DNA of 64,000 nucleotides from positions 53,871,906 to 53,935,905 of the forward strand of contig JACMZG010001863.1 in NCBI GenBank assembly GCA_018340805.1, given 5' to 3'. The stretch is from Microvelia longipes. Lineage: Eukaryota; Arthropoda; Insecta; Hemiptera; Veliidae. The notes beneath the pieces are model-generated. The model was given only the letters and a program-made list of their open reading frames with translations. It did not search any database and had not been told where the DNA came from. Position numbers and translations under genes: made by a program. Shown in pieces: positions 11,456 through 22,385 of the stretch. Each line of letters begins with the position of its first letter. Positions within the stretch are counted from its first letter, which is position 1.

Positions 11456-12295
11456 TTGCCAGAATGAGTTTGCAGGAAGCTTATTGCAAATACGTTACGT
11501 TTTACGTTTTAACTCAATGCGTACATTATATGAGTATCCGCCTCATGGTTTTTAAAGCAAGAAAATCTAGTCTGGCTGTGGGGCACCTGTTGTTCTAGTA
11601 GAAGCAATTCTTCTCATCTAAATCTCAACGAATGATTGTTCATATTATTAATTTAAGTATTTCTTTATTTGTTTCAGGTACTTTACATGATTATGTTTTA
11701 ATTAGATGGTAAGTTTACATTTTTGAATAATATGAAATTTCGCAGTAAGCACTGTTATAACAGCTATTTCTTTTAACTCGTGCTAGCAAATTACCCCAGT
11801 ATTGTAGCTAACAGGACTCGAAACTAAGTATCTAGTTTTCCTAAAGGAGCGATTTAAATAGTTATCAAAGTAAGGCTCTTTACCTTATTAGGATGACTTT
11901 ATTTGAGCAAAAACGCTGCTGTTAGTCGGAACAGGAGAATTCTAACAGAAAAGTTAAATATAAATATACGAATATTAAGGCTTTTTAAACTCGAAACCAC
12001 TTTTGAACCCTCCCTATCCGCTATGGGTTTCCCGTGCCAGATACAAATTTTAAACTTCAATTCATGTTGACTTCCTACGAGCACACACATGTACGTAACG
12101 TACATGTGTACCCAAAATATAGAACGTTGAGTACCCGCATGTACTCAACGTCTAAATCTATCTACAGAACGTTTCTTAACCCCTAAACATACCTAAAACA
12201 CGAATTTAGTTGCAATTTTATTTTTGTAGCTTATGGATCAGATAAGCATGTTGGTAGCATGTGTGATACCACCATCACTTTCTCTTTATTCTTAC
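11456..12295. other. no gene; two small hairpins near 12.1 kb
   Basis: Near 12085-12112 there is a palindrome acacatgtacgtaacgtaca followed by tgtgt. Just downstream, acgttgagtac ... gtactcaacgt forms an 11-bp-arm hairpin (about 12123-12150). The 68-codon minus frame through here is not supported. Confidence 0.5.
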
Positions 12296-12309
12296 AGTAG
12301 TAGGCATAG

Positions 12310-12480
12310 AGATATATTACTAGAGGGAGCTTACCCTACCTCATTACATTGAGAGACTTGAAACATAATTTTGGGGCTCACAGGGACTCTCAGGAGCTCT
12401 GTGTAACATCATTGTAACCTTCTTCAAGAGTAAGTTAAGGTTACTATAAATTGTTGTCGACTTTTCTCAAATTTTTGTAT
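12310..12480 (-). mobile_element. family E, terminal part
   Basis: The + strand starts with the terminal repeat agatatattactagaggga. The sequence that follows (cattgagagacttgaaac, then gggactctcaggagctctgt, then cttcaagagtaagtt) matches the element at 39214-39430. Confidence 0.65.
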
Positions 12481-12518
12481 TGAATATTAAAAAAAGTTCT
12501 ATTCTCACGTAGTAAATA

Positions 12519-12550
12519 CGTGAGTTCTTGATAAAAATCAAGAACTCACG
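12519..12550. repeat. 14-bp-arm hairpin
   Basis: cgtgagttcttgat (12519-12532) and atcaagaactcacg (12537-12550) are exact complements around a 4-bp loop. Confidence 0.85.
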
Positions 12551-12559
12551 TCAAAAGAA

Positions 12560-13045
12560 TACATTAATTACGGGATCGTTTCGCTCGCTAGATAGGGTGT
12601 ATTGAGAAACAATCCTTTGCTGGTTATCTATAATTTAAATGCCAAAATTTAAAAAAAATCCTTAGTTTATTTAGGAAATACTTTAATAAGGCTCGCTTTA
12701 TTGTCTATATTTCGATTATTATTAATAAATTCCGTCTAATAGTAATTGTAATATAGCTTGCTTCGCTTGCTAGATTGCGTATATTTCTGGCATTTTAAAG
12801 TGAGGAAATGCTCGCTTCTAACGCTTGATTGTTTTATTGACAATCAAAAACAAAGCTACAATCATAATAGGCTTGCTTCGCACACTACATAGCATATATT
12901 TAAAATTTTACCTAGTAAGTGTAGCTTATTTATCCATAAATTATTAATTAAAAATTTGGGCTCACTTCTCAAGCTAGATTGTAAATATTATAATTTTTAA
13001 TAGTAATAAAGACTCGTTTCGCTCGCTAGATTGCCTGTATTTAGG
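12560..13045. repeat. old tandem array with gcttcgctcgctagat motif
   Basis: The motif cgtttcgctcgctagat or a variant recurs at about 12568, 12752, 12870, 12962 and 13014. Each is followed by a ttgcgtatattt-like string and preceded by AT-rich spacer with aataataaa. The units are roughly 100-150 bp and strongly diverged. The motif resembles the complement of the gagcgaagcgag motif in family F, so the array may derive from it. Confidence 0.55.
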
Positions 13046-13334
13046 AACGTAGCAGCGTTCCGCCCTGCCAAGTCAAGAAGAAAAATTAAAATACACCGCT
13101 TAGCCAGTAAAACAATAAAAAAACTTATTAATACCGACAGTGTATATTATACAGTACGCAAAAAAGTAAGGGTTTTGAGGAAACCGCTATATATACATAA
13201 ATAATATTATAATATCTATAAGGGGCGCGTCTTGCAGATAAAAAATAAAAAAAAAAACATCCAAATCGGCCTAGCAGAAGTGGAGAATTTTTGACGACTT
13301 CTTATTCTTCCTTCACATTTTGTTGACGCTCCTA

Positions 13335-13812
13335 AAGTCTACACCACTGAACGGATTAGGCATTTTGACGTATAAAGACGTTTTGGATTTGTCTTATGCT
13401 CGTATGCATTCCTACCTAATAAAATCTCAAATTCGACATTCCTACGCTGAACGCGAAGAGACAAACTAAGCTAGCGAACGATAGTTTTATATCTTTACGC
13501 ACCTACAGCCTAAATGTACTGAACACATTTTGATGTGTAATGAGTTTTTAAATTTATCTCATGTCCATCTGATAAAATCTCAAATTCGACATTCCTATGC
13601 TAAATACGGAGCTAGAAACTAAGCTAGTGAACGCTACTTTTATATAAATTGACCCACCTGCACTCTTTACTAATGAATGGATACTGGTGTTTGCAGACTT
13701 TTGGATTTGTTGGATGTCTTTTAACATTCTTGTGTCAATACATCTCAAATTCATAATTCCTATGCTGTACGCGCCGCAAAAAACAGAGCTTAAGAGTGGT
13801 GTATAAAATACC
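13335..13812. repeat. about 160-bp tandem repeat, three diverged units
   Basis: The unit landmarks are actgaacggattaggcattt, then ggatttgtc(t)tatg, then aaaatctcaaattcgacatt, cctacgctgaa, and aactaagctagcgaacg. They repeat in order starting near 13335, 13500 and 13662. The 98-codon minus frame here runs through two units and is not a gene. Confidence 0.75.
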
Positions 13813-13814
13813 CA

Positions 13815-14130
13815 AAAATTCTTTACAGCTTTATCTACAACACGTATCATGTTTTCTTCAGTTTTTACAAAAAACAGGAGCCGTACAAAAAGTCATGAAA
13901 TTTTACCAAAAACCACTTATGTCGTAAAAAAACTCCCCTCTAAGTCTTTGGTCTAAAAAAGTAAGGAAATCAACTTTTCTGTCCCGCCAAGTCATGTCAG
14001 TATTGGATGAAGACGGTAATTGGCGTTTCAAAAAAGTTGCTAGGTTGGCAATATTAAAGGGCCTTATTCAAACTGTGAGGCAATCATCAGCTTCTTCTTC
14101 TTGGCGGCAAGCCAGCTGTGTGAACAAATT
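13815..14130 (+). mobile_element. dispersed repeat family C, copy 1
   Basis: Landmarks in order: ctttatctacaacacgta, ggagccgtacaaaaagt, aaaaaccacttatgtcgtaa, ctaagtctttggtct, ggcgtttcaaaaaagttgct, aaagggccttattcaaactg, atcatcagcttcttcttctt, ggcggcaagcc. The same order occurs at 53610-53890 and, in part, at 45505-45700. The frame at 13994 is not kept in the other copies, so I treat the family as non-coding. Class unknown. Confidence 0.7.
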
Positions 14131-14511
14131 GTACAGCTTCCTTTACCATATTTTGAGACATCAAACAATTCAGGTGTTCGAGGAGATTAATCATAACAAA
14201 GTGAGCAATTGTCATCATCGCTGTAGTTTATTAGAAAATATTTTTTGAAATATAACCAAAAACTATATAGCTCTCTGAAAACAACATGTATATATGTATA
14301 TATTACCACAAGTGTACTAAGTTTCATTAAAATCGGTAGTTTCATTTAAACGGTATACATACTGCCGTATGTATACGGCAGTTATCGTGACACGTACAAA
14401 CACACAAACATACACGCCGTCCAAAACTTCTAAAATAAACAAAACTCTTTCGTACGATAAATCGACGATCGTTCGATAAATCAATTTAAATTATACATAT
14501 ATATGGCCGAA
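14131..14511. other. no gene; hairpin and repeat-like motif
   Basis: At 14351-14381 cggtatacatac and gtatgtatacgg form a hairpin. The neighbouring aagtttcattaaaatcggta and cacgtacaaacacacaaaca strings look like typical dispersed-element sequence, but I cannot name the family. Confidence 0.45.
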
Positions 14512-14586
14512 GGTGTTTGTTACGTTTTTGATGTTTCAAAATTCAATCAATAAGGCTTCTCTAGTAATAATTTCTACATAGTTTTA
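14512..14586 (-). mobile_element. family E terminal fragment
   Basis: The minus strand shows an agaaattattactagagaag-like end followed by the ttgattgaattttgaaacat block that marks the family E left end. Confidence 0.5.
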
Positions 14587-16545
14587 GGCAGAGACTATAG
14601 ATCAATGGTGAAAAAAGTTGGATTCCGATCGACACTAGCGCTGCGGCAGATCTACTTTTCAACCAAGCAGGCGTGGCTTAATTTCCCCATTTTTCATTAC
14701 ACTTAAAATTAACTTTTTTTACTTTCTAGTCATACTTCTAACTAGCTGAAGCGCTTTGCACGGTCTTCGTCGTCTTTAAACTTTCAAAAGTACCCTTCTG
14801 ATAGCAAATAATTTTACATTTTATTCAATTTATTGGTATACCAATTTATTTAATAATTTAGTTGACTTAATCAGGTGAACATTAGTGGCTAAATTATCCA
14901 CGTGCTAGAAGATTGATTGGTAACGGTACTTATTTACTTGGTTCCCAACATCAATTTATCTGAAAAAAATCGAGTGGATTTAGGTATAGGAACTAGGAGG
15001 TCTCTCTAATCTCCATTAAAATCCCTTAGTTTCAATTTGTAATGGAGTTAAGACTTTAAGAAATCCCAAGTTTTTTGCTATGAGAACAAAAATATTTTGT
15101 AATTTTCCTTCCAAGTAAATTGCCTAATTTACTTGGGTCCCAATTTTATGTTGGGAACCAAGGGTACTTTCGTAGTATATCATCTTATTTACTTGATTAT
15201 CAATCTTTTCTCTTTCCCTCTTCTCAACCCCATACAAAAGCCCCATTGCTTTTCAACATTCCCCATTAAGATTGTTATAGAATTTCTTTTATATAATTTA
15301 GTAAATATATTGTCGGTACCCAAGTGAATAATTGCCCTATATCGCCATATTTACTTGGGTCCCAACTTTATGTTGGGAACCAAGTAAATAAGTACCGATT
15401 GATTTTGGCATTTAACGCAGCCTGAATCAATTTAATAAACGATTTTACGTTTATTAAATTTATATGTATCTTCACGTGTAATTAATTACCTGGATTATAC
15501 CGATTAAATTATTAAATGAAAAATAAACTTACCAGCGTTACGTCGAAGTTTGAAAAACTTTTTTTTACGATTAGTTTGTGAGTTTTTGTAATACAGAACA
15601 TGCCAAGGGCTGTATGGGAACCATTTTTATTAGGTTAAAATAATAAGGAACGAAAAGAAAAATAATTTTATTATTACAATAAATGCAGCTGTCATAACCA
15701 ATAGTTGACATGGTATTCATAAATTTAAATATAAAAATATTATCAGTCATTTTTGGAAAGCTATTGGGGTTAGTTCATAAGTTGTCCGCACCGGTCCGCC
15801 GCAGCGCTATTTTTAATAGCTTGCGATAATCGAATCCAAACTTTTCCTCATTTAAGTTAACCCCCTTGGGGTTACATAAATGAGGAAAAGTTTGAATTCG
15901 ATTATCGTAAGCTGCTAGAAATCATTATTATTATTATAAAATGATTGTTTTCTGTTTGTATTTTTCACAAAAACGGTTCGCCGTTGCATTTTCTGTATTT
16001 CAAAAATTCAAAAACTAAAAGCAAATAGAAACCTTTTTAAAACTTTTAGAGAATGCTACTGAAGGCAGATAAGTGTAAAATTCATTCATTTAATTAATTT
16101 ATCGATTTAGTGGATTTTATCAGGTAATACGTCTAATCACATGTGCGCATCTTGCCGATGTAATTAAAATACAGGCTGCATTAAATGCCAAAATCTATCA
16201 TCTAACACGTGTAAACTTTATCCACTATTTCATTATTTCCCTGATTGAATCAATTAAATTATTAAATTACTTGAATGAAAAACTTAAAAATAATCAGAAG
16301 CGTGTAAGATTAATGTGGTAGAGTTAGTTAGAAGTATAACTATAGAAAGTATTAAAATTAAATTTCAAACTGACTGTGGGCAAAAAGCGGGAAATCAAGA
16401 CACGCCTACCCAATTGAAAGGTAGGTCCCTCGCCGCGCTAGTGTCGACCGGAATCCAAATTTTCCCACCGTTGAGTCGACAGTCTTACTGTTTAAGTATC
16501 TATAGTCTCTGCCCCCCCCCCCCGGTTTTAAGTGAGTTACAGTAA
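14587..16545. mobile_element. large fold-back element (family D) with nested MITE
   Basis: The left arm is about 14587-15857 and the right arm about 15870-16545. They are imperfect reverse complements. Matching landmarks are gagactatagatcaatggtg with tgagtcgacagtc...ctatagtctctg; ccgatcgacactagcgctgc with its complement near 16436; and the centre, where aatccaaacttttcctcatt (15834) faces aatgaggaaaagtttgaatt (15879). The left arm is longer only because a 465-bp MITE is inserted at 14934-15398. A single + arm of the same family lies at 17640-18345. No ORF. Confidence 0.75.
14934..15398. mobile_element. 465-bp MITE with 28-bp TIRs
   Basis: The terminal repeats are perfect over 28 bp: left cggtacttatttacttggtt then cccaacat, and right the exact complement at 15371-15398. 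The interior repeats the fold: tttacttgggtcccaa followed by tgttgggaaccaag occurs at about 15128-15166 and again at 15348-15382, so the right end is duplicated. It is nested in the left arm of family D. It is non-coding. A family could not be assigned from the termini. Confidence 0.8.
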
Positions 16546-16972
16546 TCATAGTGTGAAGAGTACCAAGTAATAGTTGGAATACTGATATACCATATCAATA
16601 TAATAAATGAATACATTCTTTAATGATGACAATTTCACAGAATCTTGGAAAGTGACTGTTATATCGTTTAAAATTCATCTCACACCTTTGTCTCTAATCT
16701 AGACATAAATTATCATAATTTATTACAAACAAATAATATTTTATCACAGCGTTTTAAAATATTTACTTCTTTTAAGAAAATTTTACAATCTGTCGAACTA
16801 GTTAGTGTTAGTCATGCAAGATTATAGAAATGTATAAGGTGATTCAATTCGATGTAAACAAACTAAAAACAGTCGGAGGTTATAACATAACTTTTTTTTA
16901 ATTGCGTGACGTCACTGCAGGAATCGATATAGGCGACTTGCATTGAAAATAATGAATAATCACCAATTGTAA
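16546..16972. other. AT-rich, no gene seen
   Basis: No recognised repeat. It lies between the fold-back element and the palindromic element. Confidence 0.45.
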
Positions 16973-17402
16973 TAGACCAAGAGCCCAGGGGTGTTTTGTT
17001 AATAAAAGGTGTAATGGCTGGAACCGGTCTCAATTTTTCGTAAATACCTTCCTGAACAAGGATCTGCAATTCTGCCGACTCGTATCGGATGGGCGTCCCA
17101 GGCAGAACGCACTTTTCAGGTCAAATTTACCTCCCATGTTAACAAACAGTGTAATGGCTGGAACCAGTCTCAATTTTTCGTAAATACCTTCCTGAACAAG
17201 GATCTGCGATTCTGCCGACTCGTATCGGATGGGTGTCCCAGGCAGAACATTTGACCCCTAAAGTGTGTTCTGCCTGGGACACCCATCCGATACGAGTCGG
17301 CAGAATTGCAGATCCTTGTTTAGGAATGTATTTACGAAAAATTGAGACCGGTTCCAGCCATTACACTTTTTATTAACAAAACACCCCTGGGCTCTTGGTC
17401 TA
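16973..17402. mobile_element. palindromic element family A, copy 2 with partial duplication
   Basis: The ends match copy 1 (tagaccaagagcccaggggt and its complement). The left arm is present one and a half times: taatggctggaacc ... gcagaacgcactt (16983-17115) is followed by a short unrelated joint, then gtaatggctggaacc again (17151-17250). The right arm (17255-17402) completes the palindrome. Arm-to-arm identity remains high, which suggests recent or gene-converted arms. Confidence 0.85.
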
Positions 17403-17639
17403 TAAACAAAATAAGTAAAAGATTTGGCCGAAAATTTCTGAGATTATTAACTAGCATAAGATTGATTAATTTACGTAGAAATAGTTAATTTTTACTCAAC
17501 ATTTTAGTGAAATTAACACATTTGTATAATTAAGTAGTTGTTTACGTTACATATGTTTTAGAAAATAATCTGTCAATTATTCGCAAGCCTTGATAGTGTT
17601 GTGTATTTTTTTAATTATCCTCATTTATACCGCATGTAT

Positions 17640-18345
17640 TGTATAGGAAAATTATTGTGTCAACACCAGAGACTATATATACTTAAACAGTAAGGCTGTC
17701 GACTCAATGGTGGGAAAATTTGGATTCCGGTCGACACTAGCGCGGCGTAGGACCTACCTTTCAATTGAGGGGGCGTGTCTTGATTTCCCGCTTTTTGCCC
17801 ACAGTCAGTGGCAAAATTTAATTTTTATACTTTGTATAGTTATACCGCTTCACACGGCCTTCGTCGTCTTTAATCTTACATTGAACGCTGATGATTATTT
17901 TTAAGTTTATCATTCAAGTAATTAATTAATTTAATTGATTCAATCAGGTAATATTGAAATAGTGGCTAAACTTTACACGTAATCACACATGTGATTAAAT
18001 GTAATTACCTGATATATAAAATCGTCTAAATCAATAAAGTAATTAAATGAAATTTACACTTATCTGTCATCAGTAGCGTTCTCTGAAAGTTTAAAAAAAA
18101 TCTTTTTACTTTTAGTTTCTGGATTTTTGTAATACAGAATCATTTTATAATAATAATAAATGTAGCTGTCATAAACAAAAATTGCCATGGTATTCATAAA
18201 TTTAAATATAATCGGTCACTTTTGGAAAGCTTTTGGGGTTAGTTCACGAGTTGTCCGCACCGGTCCGCCGCAGCGCTAATTTTTAGTAGCTTGCGATACT
18301 CGAATCCAAACTTTTCCTCATTTATGTTATACCCCCTGGTCTGCA
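17640..18345 (+). mobile_element. family D single arm
   Basis: It runs from accagagactatatatactt through ggtcgacactagcgcggcg and cacacggccttcgtcgtctt to ccgcaccggtccgccgcagc and ends at cttttcctcatttatgttat. This matches the left arm of the fold-back at 14587-15857 without the MITE. The 65-codon frame inside is not conserved in the other arms. Confidence 0.7.
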
Positions 18346-18349
18346 CTGA

Positions 18350-18565
18350 ACATCTAAAACCGAGATTTACCTCGGTGAAGTAGATATCACAAAGTTGACT
18401 GTCTATATGTGTGAGTGTGCCTTATCATCGCAGCTCTCATAGCATTTATGATAAAGTTGAAACTTGGTACAAATTCAATCATTAGGTTAAGTTGTGCTAT
18501 TCCATAAATAATGTTTTAACATCAATAACGCGGAAAAAAGTATCGATCTATTTGATCAAAAATCA
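18350..18565 (+). mobile_element. family J fragment
   Basis: It shows aaaccgagatttacctcgg, a gtctatatgtgtgagtgtg stretch, ttatcatcgcagctc, gttgaaacttggtacaaa and gttgtgctattcc, in the order typical of family J. The 5' start is missing. Confidence 0.6.
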
Positions 18566-18576
18566 ATAAATAAAAT

Positions 18577-19090
18577 AACTTCCGAATTTATTTAGTCATG
18601 GGTTCAATCCCCTCTGGGATTTTTATAAGAGGGATAAAAATTCTGTGTACCACGTCCTTCAGAAGGGACGTAAAGCCGGGGGCCTCGAGCCTGTGCGTTG
18701 TCAGGTAATCTTTAAAGATCCCTTACCTTCAATGAAACTGGGTATAGGCAAAATTTAGGACCCTCATAGTAGATTCATAATAATACTATAGTGTGCCTGC
18801 CTTCTAGTTTAAAGTGTATGGAAGTTTGGTTTAACAGTGAGGGCACGTGTTATTCCTAGTTTTCACTAGACCATATGAGTCAGTGAAAATATGTATGAAT
18901 GGTTGAAAAAAAGCATGAGAGGAACCATAGAAATTCACAGCTCTTCTATTTAGATTAGGTGAAATATACCTACACTTGAAATTAAAAGGAGTATAAAACT
19001 ATTTTAGGGAGCTGGCAAAAAAGGGCCCAACAACGTGGCTTATTTTCCTGGTAGTTACTACCACTCCCCCCCCCCATATTACTACTTACT
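18577..19090 (+). mobile_element. tRNA-like SINE, 5'-truncated copy
   Basis: It starts inside the tRNA-like head, just before the B box (ggttcaatccc at 18601-18611), and lacks the A-box part. The body matches 33361-33929 throughout: the ccacgtccttcagaagggac hairpin, tgacaac-like block, ggtataggcaaaatttagga, cctacacttgaaattaaaag and agctggcaaaaaagggccca. The 3' end is a C run followed by atattactacttactac, a degenerate (act)n tail. Confidence 0.8.
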
Positions 19091-20239
19091 ACAAGGTTAT
19101 TTTAAATTAATCATTATTGGCTAAATGACACATTGATAGCGTTTTGTTATGTTTTTAAATGTCCAATTATATAAGGTAATGTAATTATTAACTTTTGATT
19201 TGATTTCTCTAATAACCATAGGTATTATATTTGTATAATTAATGTATTTGTAAATATTTCTGTATCCACAAATTTAATAATTAATAAATAAATACATTAA
19301 ATAAATAAATATTCAGGTTATATTTTTGATGTTTCAAAATTTAACCAATAGGGTCTCTAGTAATAATATAATTTTGTCTTATCTAGTTCTAGTAATAGGT
19401 TCTAACCAATATACGAATAAGCATGCATATAGAATGTTTTAGACTTTAACGGGAGTTTTTCTAACTCTTTTAAAAAGAAATGCTGTAAAACAAAGTTAAT
19501 ACCCTCAAGTTTTCCCTAATCTTACTCTGTTTAAAATTACTCCTAACAGAAATGACGCGCTACATTACCCGGGTTAATTCTCTCAGTTTGATGTACTGCG
19601 GGATTTAGTATTACATTTTCGCTCGATTTAATCACTGGTTTTGGGAACTTTTCAAATTCGACTAAACTATGCCACAAGTAAATTTTCATCGAAACTTGAT
19701 AAGTTTTGGCACAAATACGTTTTTTGAAGAATTTCAAGGAAACTCTCGTTTGTACCTATATTTTTCTTTTTTTAGTTTATAAATGATTCTTTTAAGAAAT
19801 GACTATCGTAAAATTAGCTTAAATTTTTTTTCAAATGGCTCTCTTCAAACCGTATTTTAATACTTTTGGCAAAGAACAGTGTTTAAAAAACATTAAATGC
19901 CTTGTCGCATCATCTGCCTCCCTCACTTGGACGTTGGATTTATGTAGCTAAATTGAGTAAGCGCACCAATTTTTCTACTTAGTATCAATAATTTTCTACG
20001 GCCTTGTTCTTGAGTCTTTGCTTATCTAAAAAACTAAGGCTTTAAATGAGCCTCCACCTTACACAATGTCTAAAAGGCATGGCTGTTCCTCATCAAACGT
20101 GAGGGGCTGCCAGTTTGAAATCCTGATGTATCATTTAGCTTTCATGTTGAAGACTGAAGACCAATTTCATTAATTAAACTATGTGAACCAATTGTGCTCT
20201 TATTTTGAGGCAAATTGGATTACTATGTATATCAATCTT
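19091..20239. other. no gene; family E end at 19320-19375
   Basis: Gatgtttcaaaatttaacca then atagggtctctagtaataat at 19328-19372 is a minus-oriented family E terminus. Otherwise AT-rich, with an unsupported minus frame. Confidence 0.45.
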
Positions 20240-20300
20240 GAAATATTTACCTGATGATGCTGAGTTTTCACTCAGCGAAACGTTGCAGTAATGTATAACT
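20240..20300 (+). ncRNA. hammerhead-like ribozyme motif
   Basis: The core ctgatga (20251-20257) is followed by a 6-bp stem II (gctgag/ctcagc, loop ttttca) and gaaa (20277-20280). A possible 2-bp stem III (ac/gt, loop gttgca) places A290 at the cleavage position. Stem I is AU-rich and weak: tat/ata at its outer end, at-rich mismatched near the core. One unpaired T lies between the core and stem II. Hammerheads of this minimal type are known in Penelope-like elements. Activity here is not established. Confidence 0.45.
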
Positions 20301-20340
20301 GTTAAATAAATCAATAATTAAAATAAACGACTAAAGTCCC

Positions 20341-20735
20341 TAGATAATGAAGATCTTCTAGTACGGTCACATGATTCCGATATTTTAAATCTTAGAGCGT
20401 ATGTTAAGGGCGTAACATATTATGCCAAAAAACTACCAGGATAATGTTTATCCTTGTAAATATCTTCTTTAGTAAAGCGAATGCGTGTTGATCGTTCGTC
20501 GTACTTGTTCATGATTACTGTATGACCGGATAAGTGATTTTTGAAACTGTATTACCCTGACACTACAGATTCTATGACTAATTATACTGTTCCGGGTGTG
20601 ATCGATTTAGAAATACCTACACCTCATGACTGGAACCGCAGAAGCATTTTCAAATTATTGAATACAGATTTAGACTGCCAACAAGATCTGGGGATTGCTA
20701 CATTACAGCAAATATGTTACTTCGGTTTAGACTAG
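20341..20735 (+). pseudogene. possible decayed coding fragment, unidentified
   Basis: A frame from about 20345 reads as ordinary protein (EDLLVRSHDSDILNLRAYVK ...) up to a stop near 20447. A second frame at 20541-20735 reads 64 codons, with YYPDTTDSMTNYTVPGVIDL near its start. Codon composition is less AT-biased than in surrounding DNA. I recognise no family. It lies just downstream of the hammerhead-like motif, so an element origin is possible but unproven. Confidence 0.25.
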
Positions 20736-20799
20736 CCAATATATTAAACAGACAATGCCTCTATGCACTAAAATCAAAATAACTAACTTATAACAGTAG

Positions 20800-21118
20800 G
20801 GGCATAGAGACTTTACTACTAGAAGGGCCTTGTTGGTTGTTACAATGGTTGGAAAATGTAACTTGACACATTCGACTATTAACTATTTTCAAATGAAAAT
20901 AGCTAAATAACTGTATTTTATATTGTAGAACATTTAAAATACAAAACTAAACACAGAAAGTAAGTGTAAAGGGAACGATAATTGATTTGGTGTAACCTTA
21001 TCTCAAACTTTATTAGAGGAGGTTACAGAGAGCCTTGAGAGACCCAAAAACGATTAAAGCCACTCAATCAAGCCTCTTTATGTATTGAGATATGCTGTAT
21101 CTCCTCCAGAAATATTTT
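20800..21118 (+). mobile_element. family E, nearly full copy
   Basis: It opens with catagagactttactactag and runs through the ttggttgttacaatgg, cattcgactatt, cacagaaagtaagtg, ttagaggaggttacagagag and tgtattgagatatgct blocks shared with 38122-38400. It ends near ctccagaaatattttt, a decayed version of the inverted end. Confidence 0.65.
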
Positions 21119-21159
21119 TATATGAGTATAAGTATTTTTACAATTATCTAAGTGTTAAA

Positions 21160-21310
21160 ATACTCAGCCAGATTTTGACCCGAACTATTATAAAACTATA
21201 TAAGCTGTAGCGTAAGAAACCAGCCAGAAAGAACTGTAGACTTGTCTCACAAGCCCTGATGATGACCGTTCAGGTCAAAATCTGTGTATTATGTGGTTTA
21301 ACAACATATG
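21160..21310 (+). mobile_element. Penelope-like terminus with degenerate hammerhead motif
   Basis: The core ctgatga (near 21257) is followed by tgacc-gttca-ggtca and then aaaatc, so the gaaa of a hammerhead has lost its G. The same tgaccgttcaggt string occurs in the terminus at 56086-56129. A short inverted counterpart (cagattttgacccgaac, about 21169) faces it, as in the larger inverted termini at 24.4/25.4 kb and 55.5/56.1 kb. Confidence 0.45.
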
Positions 21311-21769
21311 CTTGTGGAGTCAGCAATACTGTTTTAGTTTAATTAAAACATTCCACGCCTCAACAATCATTAGTTCTTAGTAGTTTAATCCATCCATTTA
21401 AACAAGAGTACATTAAGTGCTTCACGCATCACAGTTCCGTTTATTACTTTGAGTATGTATCGGTTGAGATATAAAACAACTCAGTCACTCTTGCTTTATA
21501 ATGTTACTTAGATTTTCTTTCTAACATCAATATTGTGAGAATCCTGCAACACTATCTCACTCTCGCGGTGAAAACTGGTATTAAAACTCTACTAACGCAC
21601 TCGAGCGGCAATAATGTTGAAAGCTAAGTTGATCCTTTCAGTCGGGCTTTAACAGGATTAACTCTGCTCTTGTACTTTAAAGTATAGACATATTTTTATT
21701 GAAGTATTAATACATTTATTGAAAAAAAAAGTTATTAAATATTATTTCAATTTAGTTATTATTTAAGAA
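21311..21769. other. no gene seen
   Basis: AT-rich, without recognised repeats. Confidence 0.4.
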
Positions 21770-21860
21770 ATCGGTACGAGGTACCTCGAAATTTTTTATT
21801 AATCATCGCTACGCTTATTTTGACTACTTTGAACTAGCTTCGCTCGACAACAGAATATGA
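21770..21860 (-). mobile_element. family F 3' end fragment
   Basis: The minus strand ends aaatttcgaggtacctcgta, ccgattt, with a decayed gagcgaagctagttc motif upstream. Confidence 0.5.
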
Positions 21861-21889
21861 CAAACGGTGAGGATAAGTGCATGAAATCC

Positions 21890-22385
21890 AATTAGTCCAA
21901 GAGCCAGGCCTAAAAAATGTGACTCATTTTGTACTACTTCAAACCAAATTATTCTGAAAATATACCTTAAATTATGAAACAAAAGCAGTCTGCCTATCCA
22001 GAGTGGAGCCTTTCATATGATATCGCATGCTCAAAATTTTATAAAATCACACTAATTCCAGTTTTCTTGCAATAAGTGGCTCCCTGTAAGTCGTGTGCGA
22101 AACATGAAGAGACTATTTTTTAAAGTTAAAAATTTCCTAAAAAGTAAGTGTTTATTCATCAAAGTCGGATAAATACAACTAAAGTTATTAAACTTGTGAA
22201 ATGACCAAAAAATGAGAAAAAGTCAATATTTTTCAAAAAAAAATTGGCTGACTTTGCATAAATGAACCATTTTTTGGTGTTTTTGAAAGAGCCATAACTT
22301 TGGTTGTAGTCATCCGATTTTGATTATTAAACACTCGTTTTATAGAATGAAAGGTTCCGAGGTACCTAGTACCCGATTTTTTACA
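21890..22385. repeat. imperfect inverted repeat plus family F end
   Basis: aaagtcggataaatacaact then aaagttat (22162-22189) faces ataactttggttgtagtcat then ccgatttt (22299-22326). This is a 28-bp arm with about four mismatches. Flanking aaaaaatgagaaaaag / tttttggtgtttttg parts also pair loosely. At 22350-22383 the F terminus ggttccgaggtacctagtac, ccgatttt is fused on. Class unknown. Confidence 0.55.

Noticed and set aside
13554..13850. 98-codon minus-strand frame
   Set aside because: It spans diverged tandem units and part of family C. The frame is not kept between units.
14085..14110. Complement of the ctgatga core in family C (tcatcag)
   Set aside because: No stem II and gaaa follow at the right distance. 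Chance match to a short motif.
13994..14248. 84-codon frame MSVLDEDGNWRFKK...
   Set aside because: Looks protein-like at first, but the homologous copies at 45565 and 53770 break the frame. Treated as a repeat.
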